Shown: one piece after another, positions 7,187 to 18,269 of the stretch
Position numbering within the stretch: the stretch's first letter is position 1
How the letters are laid out: each line of letters opens with the position of its first letter
NCBI GenBank assembly: GCA_011526105.1
Contig: WYAZ01000180.1
Coordinates: 33,844-97,843 of the forward strand
Reading direction: 5' to 3'
Length of the DNA stretch: 64,000 nucleotides
From: Deltaproteobacteria bacterium
GTDB lineage: Bacteria; Myxococcota; Kuafuiibacteriia; Kuafuiibacteriales; Kuafuiibacteriaceae
Position numbers and translations under genes: made by a program
The notes under the pieces: generated by a model
Seen by the model: the letters and a program-made list of their open reading frames with translations, nothing else
Databases searched by the model: none
Told to the model about the DNA's origin: nothing

Positions 7187-8365
7187 GTGGGTGACACCGG
7201 CGAAAAAACCGAGGAGGCCACTCCCGAAAAGCTCCGCAAGGCAAAGGATGAAGGTCAGGTCCCCAAGAGCCAAGACTTCGTGGGCGCTTTGGGCTTTGGC
7301 GCCGGGTTCTTCGCGCTCGCTGGAATCTTCACTTACATCGGCAAGCTGATGAAGGACTTCGTGATGGCTTGCCTGGATGCCGCCGCACGAGAGCCCACCG
7401 AGGCGACCATCGCCGAGCTGCTCGACCAGGTCGTGCCACTCATCCTGAAGATGTCTCTGCCCATCGCGGCCGCGGTCTTCGTCATGGGCATCTTCTCCAA
7501 CGTGATCCAGACCGGCTTCTTCATGGCCTTCAAGGCGATCATTCCGAAGCTGGACAAGATCAACCCCGTCAACGGCTTCAAGAACATGTTCAAGATCAAG
7601 AAGCTCGTGGAGCTGGTCAAGAACATCGTGAAGATGATCATCGTGGGTTGGGTGGCCTACGACGTGATGAGCGACGCCCTGTGGGACATGGTGCTGATCA
7701 CGAGCATCCCCTTTCACCTCGCGGTGAAGTACAGCGGAGGCCTCCTGCTCGAGTTCATGATCAAGGTGACCGCCGCGTTCCTCTTCATCGGGATGCTGGA
7801 CATCATCATTGCGCGCAAGCAGTTCAACAAAGAGATGATGATGTCCAAGTACGACGTGAAGCAGGAGTACAAGCAGATGGAAGGTGACCCACACGCCAAG
7901 GGTCAGCGAAAACAACTTGCCCACGAGCTCCTCTTTTCTGGCAGCATGGAGAACGTGAAGAACGCGGACGCCGTTGTTGTGAACCCCGCGCACATCGCGG
8001 TCGCCATCAAGTACGACAAGGACAAGAGCAAGGCGCCTACCGTCGTTGCCAAGGGCATGCGGATGCACGCCGAGAAGATCAAGGAGATCGCCAAGCACTA
8101 CGGCGTGCCCATCCTGCGCAACGTCCCGTTGGCGCAGGCCCTCAACAAGCTCGAGATCGGCGACGAGGTCCCGGAAGAGCTGTATGAGGCCGTCGCGGAG
8201 GTCCTCGCCTTCGTCTACAAGATCAAAGAGGAGCAGGAGAACCGGCACAAACGCCCGCGTCCGGATCCCAAGGCGGGACCGGCCGCGCCCGCCCTTCCGG
8301 GGTCCGCGCCCGTGCCGACCCCCGCGGTCCGCGCGGGGGGGGCCGATCGCCTCAAAAAGGGATGA
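7187..8365 (+). CDS. sctU: T3SS export switch protein SctU (FlhB family)
   Basis: 392 residues from a GTG at 7187. I prefer this to the TTG at 7169 because it gives the standard N-terminus (MGDTGEKTEEATPEKLRKAK, then EGQVPKSQD) and has a GGGA five bases upstream. Four transmembrane helices follow, then the cytoplasmic autocleavage domain. The cleavage motif, normally NPTH, is NPAH here (N266-P267-A268-H269 from the GTG start). Downstream family residues are conserved (HIAVAIKYDKDKSKAPTVVA, GVPILRNVPLAQAL). A tail of about 50 residues rich in Pro, Ala and Arg ends the protein. SctU switches export from needle subunits to later substrates, and autocleavage after Asn is needed for this in studied systems. 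Confidence 0.93.
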   Translation: MGDTGEKTEEATPEKLRKAKDEGQVPKSQDFVGALGFGAGFFALAGIFTYIGKLMKDFVMACLDAAAREPTEATIAELLDQVVPLILKMSLPIAAAVFVMGIFSNVIQTGFFMAFKAIIPKLDKINPVNGFKNMFKIKKLVELVKNIVKMIIVGWVAYDVMSDALWDMVLITSIPFHLAVKYSGGLLLEFMIKVTAAFLFIGMLDIIIARKQFNKEMMMSKYDVKQEYKQMEGDPHAKGQRKQLAHELLFSGSMENVKNADAVVVNPAHIAVAIKYDKDKSKAPTVVAKGMRMHAEKIKEIAKHYGVPILRNVPLAQALNKLEIGDEVPEELYEAVAEVLAFVYKIKEEQENRHKRPRPDPKAGPAAPALPGSAPVPTPAVRAGGADRLKKG

Positions 8366-8460
8366 TCCAGCGCACATCCTGGGGGCGACTCTGCTGAGCC
8401 CCGCCTCCGCGGCTTGAGCTTCGAGTCCGGCTGGCCGATACTCCACACCTCGACCCCTTC

Positions 8461-8916
8461 ATGGCGACGATTCGTGACAAGTGGCCTTGGCCCGTCGATG
8501 TGGGCCTCCGCGGGACCTTCGCCGAAGAGGCGAAGCAGCTCCGAGGCCGCGTCGAGAAGAACCTCGACGCCTCTCCGCTGGCCCAAGCGGCGCCGGCCGA
8601 GTTCCTCAACCCCGTTCGGCAGAGCGAGCGCCTGCGCATGGGCGGACCGGCGGTTCCGCTCGAGGTCGCCGAGTCCACCACGCGCGCGCTCACGCACGTC
8701 ATCTTTCGCCGGATCCTGAGCAAGGCTCGGCGTCGCGGGGTGGTGCTCTTCGACGATGCGGTGGAGTCGAGCGAGCTCGAGGACATGCCTCGTGATCGCA
8801 AGGAGCAGATGCGGCTGATGCTCGCTCGCGAGCGCGCGATGCTCGAGCTGCTCGATCGCTACAACGCGCTGGCCGAGGACGTGTACATGCGCCTCCTCGC
8901 CGGGGCCAAGGGCTGA
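8461..8916 (+). CDS. Unknown helical protein of the T3SS locus
   Basis: 151 residues with no signal peptide and no membrane segment. An N-terminal stretch (MATIRDKWPWPVDVGLRG) leads into helix-rich sequence, and the C-terminal half (about 85-150) is a long charged helix pair (HVIFRRILSKARRRGV; EQMRLMLARERAMLELLDRY). No family is recognised. It sits between sctU and a SycD-like chaperone, with only 4 bases to the latter, so it is almost certainly in the same operon. Size and helicity would fit a small accessory protein or another chaperone, but nothing in the sequence decides this. Confidence 0.75.
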   Translation: MATIRDKWPWPVDVGLRGTFAEEAKQLRGRVEKNLDASPLAQAAPAEFLNPVRQSERLRMGGPAVPLEVAESTTRALTHVIFRRILSKARRRGVVLFDDAVESSELEDMPRDRKEQMRLMLARERAMLELLDRYNALAEDVYMRLLAGAKG

Positions 8917-8920
8917 ACCC

Positions 8921-9442
8921 ATGGTGAACAAGCCCAGCCCCCTCGTGAAGGCCTCCGTGGGCGCGCTCAAGAACAAGCCGGCGGATCCTCTGGAAGCCGC
9001 ACCCGGCAAAGAGGTCGCGAGATGGGCACAAGGTGAGGCCTCGCTCTCCCAAGTGAAGGGCTACGCCGAAGAGGAGCTCTACAGCATCGCGCAACATGGC
9101 TACTCGCTGTTCCTCAACGGCAAGTTCCAAGACGCGCAGACCGTGTTTGAGGGGCTCGTCGCGCTCGATCCTCGAAACGATTACTACTACCGCGCGCTCG
9201 GCGTCGTGTATCACCGGCGCGGGGACGCCGAGCGAGCCCTGAGGCAGTTCACGCATGCGCTGAAGGTCGCCCCGCGATCCGTCGCGGCCTACGTGAACCG
9301 GGCCGAGGTCCACATCAGCCGCCGCGAGATCGATCGCGCGCTCGAGGATCTCGATCAGGCCATTCGGGTCGGCCGGGACCCTTCCGACCCCCAGGCCCGG
9401 AAGGCTTTGGCCCTCCGATCCTTGCTGCGAGGACTTCGGTAG
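8921..9442 (+). CDS. SycD/LcrH-like TPR chaperone
   Basis: 173 residues. After a roughly 50-residue leader, at least three tetratricopeptide repeats run from about 50 to 150 (YSIAQHGYSLFLNGKFQDAQ, YYYRALGVVYHRRGDAERAL, AAYVNRAEVHISRREIDRAL). The first repeat motif, a helix followed by G-x-Y/F and an FEGLVALDP turn, is typical of class II T3SS chaperones that hold hydrophobic translocators. It precedes the glycine-rich hydrophobic protein at 9696, the expected client. A second, larger TPR protein of the same kind lies on the other side of that gene; both share the phrase FEGLV plus a following DP/NP turn, so they are probably paralogues. Confidence 0.75.
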   Translation: MVNKPSPLVKASVGALKNKPADPLEAAPGKEVARWAQGEASLSQVKGYAEEELYSIAQHGYSLFLNGKFQDAQTVFEGLVALDPRNDYYYRALGVVYHRRGDAERALRQFTHALKVAPRSVAAYVNRAEVHISRREIDRALEDLDQAIRVGRDPSDPQARKALALRSLLRGLR

Positions 9443-9695
9443 GTATGTGTAGGTCTATGTCGGTAGATATCGGTGCCAAGCATACGAAATCGTTGAAGAA
9501 CTCGTCCGAAATCGGGGCCAAAAGCGGTCTGATCACGCAGGTTTGCGAGAAAGGAGGCCAATTCGACAAAAGTCTAGCAACCTCAGTCACTTGGAAACGA
9601 TAACGACCTGACCTCGGCGCCACCCGTGCGGACTCTCCGTGGAGAGCTGACGGCGCGCTGCGGTGGACGAAGAAGAGTCATTCAGGAGGAATGAA
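9443..9695. other. Intergenic region with imperfect repeats before the translocator-like gene
   Basis: This 253-base gap is poorer in GC than its neighbours. Its left edge has imperfect direct repeats of a GTAGGTATGT-like word at 9439, 9449 and 9461. CTCTCCGTGGAGAG at 9633-9646 is a small dyad. I see no convincing -35/-10 pair or sigma-54 site. The gap probably carries the promoter for the translocator-like gene, given the terminator that closes that gene. Confidence 0.3.
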
Positions 9696-11018
9696 ATGGT
9701 TCATGTCTTAGGCGGCAACGCCAATATCAATCAGATTCTCGGTAATCTCACGCTCGGTCAGCTCGCGCAGCTCAGCCAGACGAATCCGGCCGCGGCGAAG
9801 AGCTTGATCGACACTTTCGGTGGCCTCGCGGGTTCGCCGCTGCAGCAGATCCTCGGAGGTGCCATTCCCGGCGCGGGCTGTGTGCATTCGCCTGGGCAAG
9901 CGCTTCCGATAAATCAGCCGATTTCGGGCGCCGGTTACCGGCAAACGGTCGACATCGCGCAGGGCATTCCGAACACGTGGTGGTCGCGCACCTTCGGTGA
10001 GCGCTCGCAGGCCGCTCAGATCGAGCGCACGATCCGTCGCAACCCGGCGGCGCGTGCTCAGTTTGAGCAGGCCATCGGCGGACGCATCGTCGACTTCGGC
10101 GACAAGAAGGACGGCGTGTTCACCGTCGAGCGCTTCCCGCAGGCGGCGGCCCCGATTCCGGGGCATGCGCACAACCCCGCGGCCAACAACGTGCTCTCTC
10201 TCTTCGGAGGTATGGAGAGCGCGGTGATGGCGCAGGCGGCGCAGGTGGCGGCCATGCAGGGCGGCGGCAACTACATGGGCGGCGCCGGAGCGCTGCTCGG
10301 AGGAGGGGCTCTGCTCGGCGCCGGCGCGGGCGCGCTCTCGGGTCTCATCCCGGGTCTCATGATGGGCAATCCATTCATGGGCTTGGTGGCGGGCGGCCTG
10401 AGCGGCGTGCTGATGGGCGGCATGGGTGCCTTGAGCGGCGGCATGGGTGTCATGGGCGGCGTGGGTCAGGCCATGACCGGCATGGGCAGCGGATGGATGC
10501 CCGGCTTCGGGCACTTGGGTGGTGTCGGCATGGGTTCCTGGAACCCGATGGCGATGCCCGGTCGCACGAACAACACGAACCCCATCTACGAGAAGATGCA
10601 CCAGGCGCAGGTGGCCAGCGTGCTGCACGACCCCTCCCTCTCCGTGGAGGACAAGGTCACGCTCATGATCATGCTGATCATGAACAAGATGGACAAGGAC
10701 ATCGAGCGGCAGGCGCAGTACATCAACGCCATCCAGCAGCAGCAGTCCAACCGCGGTCAGATGGGCGGCATGCTCGGCATGGTCGGCGGCGTGGCGGGCA
10801 CCGTGTTCGGTGGTCCGGTGGGCGGCATGCTCGGTGGTCAGCTCGGCGGGATGCTCGGCGGCGGTATGGGCAACGACAGCGGCCCTTCCATCGACGTCGA
10901 GACGATGAAGCTGAAGCGCATGATCGACAAGCGCTCGCAGATGTTCGACATGCTGCGTCAGATCATCGACAAGTACAACGAGACCGCGAAGGGCATCATC
11001 CAGTCGATCGGCCGCTAA
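9696..11018 (+). CDS. Glycine-rich hydrophobic secreted protein, T3SS translocator candidate
   Basis: 440 residues from the ATG at 9696. AGGAGG at 9684-9689 lies 6 bases before it, so I reject the upstream in-frame GTG at 9663. The N-terminal third has no classical signal peptide. The centre (about 195-285) is a run of Gly/Ala/Leu/Met glycine-zipper hydrophobic segments (GALLGGGALLGAGAGALSG; GLMMGNPFMGLVAGGLSGV). A charged helix follows (SVEDKVTLMIMLIMNKMDKD), then a second Gly/Met zipper and a C-terminal amphipathic coiled coil (KLKRMIDKRSQMFDMLRQII). Two hydrophobic blocks flanked by helices, between two SycD-like chaperone genes, is the layout of a SctE/SctB-type pore-forming translocator. 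Direct similarity to known translocators is not evident by eye. Confidence 0.6.
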   Translation: MVHVLGGNANINQILGNLTLGQLAQLSQTNPAAAKSLIDTFGGLAGSPLQQILGGAIPGAGCVHSPGQALPINQPISGAGYRQTVDIAQGIPNTWWSRTFGERSQAAQIERTIRRNPAARAQFEQAIGGRIVDFGDKKDGVFTVERFPQAAAPIPGHAHNPAANNVLSLFGGMESAVMAQAAQVAAMQGGGNYMGGAGALLGGGALLGAGAGALSGLIPGLMMGNPFMGLVAGGLSGVLMGGMGALSGGMGVMGGVGQAMTGMGSGWMPGFGHLGGVGMGSWNPMAMPGRTNNTNPIYEKMHQAQVASVLHDPSLSVEDKVTLMIMLIMNKMDKDIERQAQYINAIQQQQSNRGQMGGMLGMVGGVAGTVFGGPVGGMLGGQLGGMLGGGMGNDSGPSIDVETMKLKRMIDKRSQMFDMLRQIIDKYNETAKGIIQSIGR

Positions 11019-11050
11019 AGCTGACCCTCGGGGTGATTTGATTCGAACCG

Positions 11051-11087
11051 AACCCGGCGATCATTCGATCGCCGGGTTCTTTTCTTT
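11051..11087 (+). terminator. Strong rho-independent terminator
   Basis: A perfect 12-bp stem (AACCCGGCGATC at 11051-11062 pairing with 11067-11078) with loop ATTC is followed by the T-rich tail CTTTTCTTT. It lies 33 bases after the translocator-like gene and closes its transcription unit. Confidence 0.93.
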
Positions 11088-11210
11088 GTGGAGATCTGAG
11101 GGTTTACAGGGGCTGCCCTGGGCCACTCTCGCTTTCCGCATATCCCTTTCATTCCGGCCGATTGCTTGCGATTTCCTCGATCGGTGCTAGAAAGGGCCAG
11201 GCTAAATCCG

Positions 11211-11954
11211 ATGGGTACGACAAAGAAAGGTGGAGGGGACCTCCCAAAGGAGATCCAAGATCTCCTCAAGAACAAAAAGCCGGAGGACCTCACCGCGTCC
11301 GACAAGGAGAAGATCCTCGCTGCGGTCGACAAACAGACCGAGAACATGACGGTCGAAGACGTCATGAAGGCGGTCGAGCGCGGCGACATCGAGATCGAGT
11401 ACGTCGATCCACCCAACCCCATCGACAACTTCACGCCCGAGAACTTCAAGAAGTTCCTCTTCGGCAAGATCACCTGGGCCCAGCTCGAGGGCATGACGAT
11501 GGAGCAGGCCTACTCCATCGCCGAGTTCGGCTACACGATGTACCAGCAGGGGCGCTACAAAGACGCGCGCACCCTCTTCGAAGGCTTGGTCATCGGCAAC
11601 CCCTACGACCCCTACTTCCACGCCATGCTCGGCGCGATCTACACCAAGCTCGATCTCCACGAAGAGGCCGCGCAGGAGTTCTCGATCGCCATCGAACTCG
11701 ACCCCGAAGACATCAACTCCTACGTGAACCGTGGCGAGCTGCTGCTCCAGCACGGCGAGTTCGAGGCGGCGATGGAAGACCTGAAGGCGGCCATCGAGCT
11801 CGATCCCAAGGGCGAGAACCCGGCGAGCCTGCGCGCCCGAGCCTTGGCCGCGGCCACCGCTGCGGTGATCAAAGAGCTCATCGACCGCCGTGGTGCGGCG
11901 GGCGGGGCCAAGCCCACGGCCGCGCCAGCCCAGAAGAAGTCCCCGGGCAAGTGA
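11211..11954 (+). CDS. TPR protein, second SycD-like T3SS chaperone
   Basis: 247 residues from the ATG at 11211 (an in-frame TTG at 11166 would add a poor extension). An N-terminal charged region of about 100 residues (DLPKEIQDLLKNKKPEDLTA; VEDVMKAVERGDIEIEYVDP) leads into three TPR units (about 102-205): AYSIAEFGYTMYQQGRYKDA, AMLGAIYTKLDLHEEAAQEF and YVNRGELLLQHGEFEAAMED. A Lys/Ala/Pro tail ends the protein. The TPR block matches the chaperone at 8921 in design and phrasing. It comes after the strong terminator, so it needs its own promoter. TTGCGA (11166) and TAGAAA (11188) are a weak candidate pair. Confidence 0.72.
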   Translation: MGTTKKGGGDLPKEIQDLLKNKKPEDLTASDKEKILAAVDKQTENMTVEDVMKAVERGDIEIEYVDPPNPIDNFTPENFKKFLFGKITWAQLEGMTMEQAYSIAEFGYTMYQQGRYKDARTLFEGLVIGNPYDPYFHAMLGAIYTKLDLHEEAAQEFSIAIELDPEDINSYVNRGELLLQHGEFEAAMEDLKAAIELDPKGENPASLRARALAAATAAVIKELIDRRGAAGGAKPTAAPAQKKSPGK

Positions 11955-12063
11955 CCCTGGCCACGCCGCGCCCCTTCAAAGCGTGGCGAGTCTTCGCCAA
12001 GACCCCGAAAACGTGGCATCTTGAGCCCGAGTTCCGCGCCGTGCAGGCCCGGGCTTCCTTACG

Positions 12064-14217
12064 ATGAAGAACTTCATCGCAGTTCTCACGACTGGCGACG
12101 TTCAGCAGACGATCAGTCGCTACTCCGACTTCGTCCTCGCAGGGCTGGTCGTGGTCATCATCTCGATGCTGATCATCCCGGTTCCGCCGTTTTTGCTCGA
12201 TCTCCTGATCGTGTTGAACATGGCCATCTCGGTGGTGCTGCTCCTTTTGGCCATCTACATCCCCAACGCCCTGCAGATCGCTTCGTTTCCGTCGCTCCTG
12301 CTCATCACCACCCTGTTTCGGCTCGCGCTGAACGTCTCCTCGACCCGGCTCATTCTTCTCACCGCAGCCCCCGGCGAGGTCATCAAGGCCTTCGGTGACT
12401 TCGTGGTCTCCGGCAACCTCGTGGTCGGTGTCGTGATCTTCTTGATCCTGACCATCATCAACTTCCTGGTCATCACAAAGGGCGCCGAGCGTGTGGCCGA
12501 AGTGGCGGCCCGATTCACCCTCGACGCCATGCCCGGAAAGCAGATGTCGATCGACGCCGACTTGAGAGCCGGCGCCTTCGACATGGACGAGGCTCGCCGC
12601 AAACGAAACGAGCTGGGCCGAGAGTCGCAGCTCTTTGGTTCGATGGACGGCGCGATGAAGTTCGTCAAAGGCGACTCCATCGCAGGCCTCATCATCACCG
12701 CCATCAACATCGTCGCCGGCATCATCATCGGCTCCACCCAGATGGGCATGAAGACCGCGGAGGCGCTCGACGTCTTCGCGCTGCTGACCATCGGCGACGG
12801 TCTGGTGTCGCAGATCCCCGCCCTCCTCATCGCCATCACCGCGGGTCTCATCGTCACCCGCGTCGCCTCCGAGGACACCGACCAGCACCTCGGCAAGGAC
12901 ATCGCTACGCAGCTTCTCGCCCAGCCACGTGCGTTTGCGATCTCGACCTTCATCTTGATGGCCCTCGGCATCGTGCCGGGCATGCCCACGGTGCCGTTCT
13001 TTGTCCTCGGCATCAGCGCCGGCGTCGTGGGCTACGGCCTCTCGCGCACCAAACGCCTCAAGGCCGAGGGGAAGCTGTTGCCCGGTAGCGACGGCCCTTC
13101 GGAGGAAGAGGTCAAGCAAGAGCGCGACAAGCGCATCAAGACCCAGAAGCTTCAAGAGGGTCAGTCGCAGCAGATGCTGCCGGTGGTGACGCCCATCGCG
13201 CTCGAAGTGGCGGCCGATCTGATTCCGCTGGTCGAAGACCAGGGTGAAGGCAGTCGCTTTCTCGGTGAGATGGTCCCGATGATGCGCGACGGCTTGTTCT
13301 ACGAGCTGGGCGTGCGTTTTCCCGGCATCCGCGTGCGCGGCAACGAGACCGACATGCCCGCCGGCAGCTACCTCATCATGATCAACGAGATCCCGTTGGT
13401 CATGGGTACGGTCGCGCTCGACAAGGTGCTGGTCAACGACACCGTCGAGCGTTTGCGGCTCCTCAACATCGAGGGCGAGCAGGCCACCAACCCCGCCAAC
13501 GGCAACGAGTGCGCCTGGATCGACTCCGACTACAAGGACATCGCCGAACAAGCCGGCCTCACCACCTGGGACGCCGCCGGCTACATGGTGCTGCACCTGT
13601 CGAGTGTGCTGCGAAAGAACGCGGCCGAGTTCGTCGGCATCCAAGAGGTCATGAACATGCTCGAGCAGCTCGAGCAGGCGTTCCCGGCGCTGGTCAAAGA
13701 GACCGTGCCCAAAGTGGTGTCGCCGTTTCAGCTCACGGACATCTTGCGGCGCTTGGTGGAAGAAGAGATCTCCATCCGCGATTTGCGCTCCATCCTGCAG
13801 TCACTGGCCGAGTGGGGCCAGGTCGAGCACGACACCGTCATGCTCACCGAGTACGTGCGGTCCGCGCTCAAACGCTACATCAGCCACAAGTACACACGCG
13901 GCCAGAACACGCTCATCGTGTACCTGCTCGACCCGCAGATCGAAGAGACGGTGCGCTCCTCCATTCAGCACACCTCCAGCGGCAGCTACCTCGCGCTCGA
14001 GCCGGAGATCACGCAGGAGATCTTGTCCGCGGTACGAACCGAGGTGGGCTCGCTTCCGCCCACCGCGCAGAATCCGGTCATCCTCACCACCATGGAGATT
14101 CGCCGGTACTTCCGAAAGCTGGTCGAGCTCGAGTTCCCTCACCTCGCGGTGCTCTCCTACCAAGAGCTCTCACCGGACATGAACATCCAGCCGATCGCTC
14201 GTATCTCGCTGGAATAA
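12064..14217 (+). CDS. sctV: T3SS export gate protein SctV (FlhA family)
   Basis: 717 residues, a typical length. The N-terminal half has about eight transmembrane helices, with the conserved SFPSLLLITTLFRLALNVSS block and the FHIPEP signature (about 142-170: RVAEVAARFTLDAMPGKQMS then IDADL). The C-terminal half is the cytoplasmic nonamer-ring domain that receives substrates and chaperones (GVRFPGIRVRGNETDMPAGS; VVSPFQLTDILRRLVEEEIS). It lies 109 bases after the TPR chaperone. FlhA would look similar, but the surrounding SycD-like chaperones and the two-SPOA SctQ favour a non-flagellar system. Confidence 0.93.
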   Translation: MKNFIAVLTTGDVQQTISRYSDFVLAGLVVVIISMLIIPVPPFLLDLLIVLNMAISVVLLLLAIYIPNALQIASFPSLLLITTLFRLALNVSSTRLILLTAAPGEVIKAFGDFVVSGNLVVGVVIFLILTIINFLVITKGAERVAEVAARFTLDAMPGKQMSIDADLRAGAFDMDEARRKRNELGRESQLFGSMDGAMKFVKGDSIAGLIITAINIVAGIIIGSTQMGMKTAEALDVFALLTIGDGLVSQIPALLIAITAGLIVTRVASEDTDQHLGKDIATQLLAQPRAFAISTFILMALGIVPGMPTVPFFVLGISAGVVGYGLSRTKRLKAEGKLLPGSDGPSEEEVKQERDKRIKTQKLQEGQSQQMLPVVTPIALEVAADLIPLVEDQGEGSRFLGEMVPMMRDGLFYELGVRFPGIRVRGNETDMPAGSYLIMINEIPLVMGTVALDKVLVNDTVERLRLLNIEGEQATNPANGNECAWIDSDYKDIAEQAGLTTWDAAGYMVLHLSSVLRKNAAEFVGIQEVMNMLEQLEQAFPALVKETVPKVVSPFQLTDILRRLVEEEISIRDLRSILQSLAEWGQVEHDTVMLTEYVRSALKRYISHKYTRGQNTLIVYLLDPQIEETVRSSIQHTSSGSYLALEPEITQEILSAVRTEVGSLPPTAQNPVILTTMEIRRYFRKLVELEFPHLAVLSYQELSPDMNIQPIARISLE

Positions 14218-14243
14218 GGCCGAAATCCTGGCTTTATCCGTTG

Positions 14244-14269
14244 CTTTATATTATCATGATAATATAAAG
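14244..14269. promoter_or_regulatory. 26-bp perfect AT-rich palindrome overlapping a probable leaderless promoter
   Basis: Positions 14244-14269 are a perfect 26-bp inverted repeat (half-site CTTTATATTATCA), with only five or six G/C bases in a GC-rich region. It contains TAATAT at 14260-14265, whose end is 7 bases before the ATG at 14273. There is no Shine-Dalgarno. It is a likely operator-promoter for the DUF4143 ATPase gene. Confidence 0.65.
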
Positions 14270-14272
14270 TAG

Positions 14273-15424
14273 ATGTTTGAGCGTGCGCTGCGCCTGCCAT
14301 CCTCACCCAAGGAGAGCTTTTTTCTCTGGGGGCCGCGCCAAGTCGGAAAAAGCACCCTGCTGAAGACCGTCTATCCGGACGCCCGACGAATCGATCTGCT
14401 GCGCTCTGATCAGTACCTCCGCTACCTGGAGCGTCCCGCGTTGCTGCGCGAGGAACTCGACGCCGAGCCAGAGACGAGGTTCGTCATCGTCGACGAAGTG
14501 CAAAAGGTCCCGGCTCTGCTCGACGAAGTTCACGCGCTCATCGAGGACCGAGGAGTGAACTTTGCGCTCTGCGGTTCGAGCGCCAGGAAGCTCCGTCGTG
14601 GACACGCAAATCTGTTGGGCGGCCGAGCGCTCCGGCACGAGCTCTGCGGACTCGTGTCGAAGGAACTCGGCGCCAACTTCGAACTCGGACGCATGCTCAA
14701 TCGCGGCAACCTGCCTCGTCACTACGAGAGCGACGAAGGTCACCGCGAACGACTCCGCAGCTACGTGGCGGACTATCTGACCGAGGAAGTGGCGGCCGAA
14801 GGGCTCGTGCGAAACCTCCAGCCGTTCTCGCGTTTTCTCTCCGCGGCCGCGCTCTCCGACGCGGAGCTGGTGAACTTCTCGACCATCGCCAGGGACACCG
14901 GGGTCTCTTCACCCACCGTGAAGCAGTACTTCGAGATCCTCGAGGACACGCTGCTCGGTCACTTTTTGCCGGCGTACACCAAGAAGCCCAAGCGCCGCGT
15001 CATCGGGGCCCCCAAGTTCTATTTTGCCGACGTTGGGGTGGTGAATCACTTGGCCAAACGAGGGCCGCTGGAGTCGGGCTCCGAGCTCTACGGTAAGGCT
15101 TTCGAGAGCTGGGTTATGCACGAGCTACGAGCCTACTCGCTCTACTCGGGAAGGCATCTAGATCTCGCCTACTGGCGGTTGGCCGGGGGAACCGAGGTCG
15201 ATTTCATCGTCGGCGCCATGGCATGCGCGATAGAGGCCAAGGCGAGTTCGAGGATTACGAGCGACCACCTCAAAGGGCTCCGCTCGCTCTTCGAAGATCA
15301 CCCGAAGGTGAAGCGCCGAATCGTGGTTTCGCTGGAGTCCCGACCTCGAAAGACCGAGGACGGCATCGATATCTTGCCCGCGCTCGTGTTTGCGGAGCGG
15401 CTCTGGGCCGACGCGCTGGTCTGA
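14273..15424 (+). CDS. AAA-type ATPase with DUF4143 domain
   Basis: 383 residues. Walker A is GPRQVGKST (about 20-28), Walker B is RFVIVDEVQK (about 70-79), and the sensor region CGSSARKLRRGHANLLGGRA has the pattern of this family (COG1373-type). The C-terminal DUF4143 part includes SPTVKQYFEILEDTLLGHFL and a PD-(D/E)XK-like stretch, GGTEVDFIVGAMACAIEAKA (E...D...E-x-K). Its function is not established; such genes are sporadic in genomes and often adjoin mobile DNA. Here it stands alone between sctV and alaS, with its own AT-rich palindromic promoter and apparently no ribosome binding site. Confidence 0.88.
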   Translation: MFERALRLPSSPKESFFLWGPRQVGKSTLLKTVYPDARRIDLLRSDQYLRYLERPALLREELDAEPETRFVIVDEVQKVPALLDEVHALIEDRGVNFALCGSSARKLRRGHANLLGGRALRHELCGLVSKELGANFELGRMLNRGNLPRHYESDEGHRERLRSYVADYLTEEVAAEGLVRNLQPFSRFLSAAALSDAELVNFSTIARDTGVSSPTVKQYFEILEDTLLGHFLPAYTKKPKRRVIGAPKFYFADVGVVNHLAKRGPLESGSELYGKAFESWVMHELRAYSLYSGRHLDLAYWRLAGGTEVDFIVGAMACAIEAKASSRITSDHLKGLRSLFEDHPKVKRRIVVSLESRPRKTEDGIDILPALVFAERLWADALV

Positions 15425-15455
15425 CCCGGTCGGAGATGCTACTGCTCGCGCCTCT

Positions 15456-18125
<2,670 letters not shown>

Positions 18126-18197
18126 GGCCCAGACAGGAAAACCCCCGGGCCTCCTCCTGGACACCCGTGCGAGGGCTCGCGGCGCCGGACTGGTTCT

Positions 18198-18228
18198 TAA
18201 CTAGGTCCGCGATATACTTCGCCACATT
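18198..18228 (+). promoter_or_regulatory. Promoter for the PilZ-Hsp70 gene
   Basis: TTAACT at 18198-18203 and TATACT at 18223-18228 are separated by 19 bases. The leader of about 35 bases includes AAGAAGG at 18257-18263, upstream of the TTG start at 18270. This is a conventional leadered promoter. Confidence 0.45.
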
Positions 18229-18269
18229 CCGCGGCCTGCCTCCAGGGTGCCGCGGCAAGAAGGCCCGTT

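Noticed and set aside
9663..9695. GTG start for the glycine-rich protein
   Set aside because: AGGAGG at 9684-9689 lies between this GTG and the ATG at 9696 and clearly serves the latter.
1..14217. Reading the locus as a flagellar operon
   Set aside because: FliO and the FliP signal peptide fit, but a single fused SctQ and SycD-type chaperones do not, and no hook, rod or flagellin genes are present.
15390..15455. Upstream extension of alaS to 15390
   Set aside because: It would overlap the DUF4143 gene and has no homology; the ATG at 15456 gives the standard AlaRS start.
18126..18197. Terminator after alaS
   Set aside because: Only a 5-bp GGCCC/GGGCC stem with no T-run; too weak to call.
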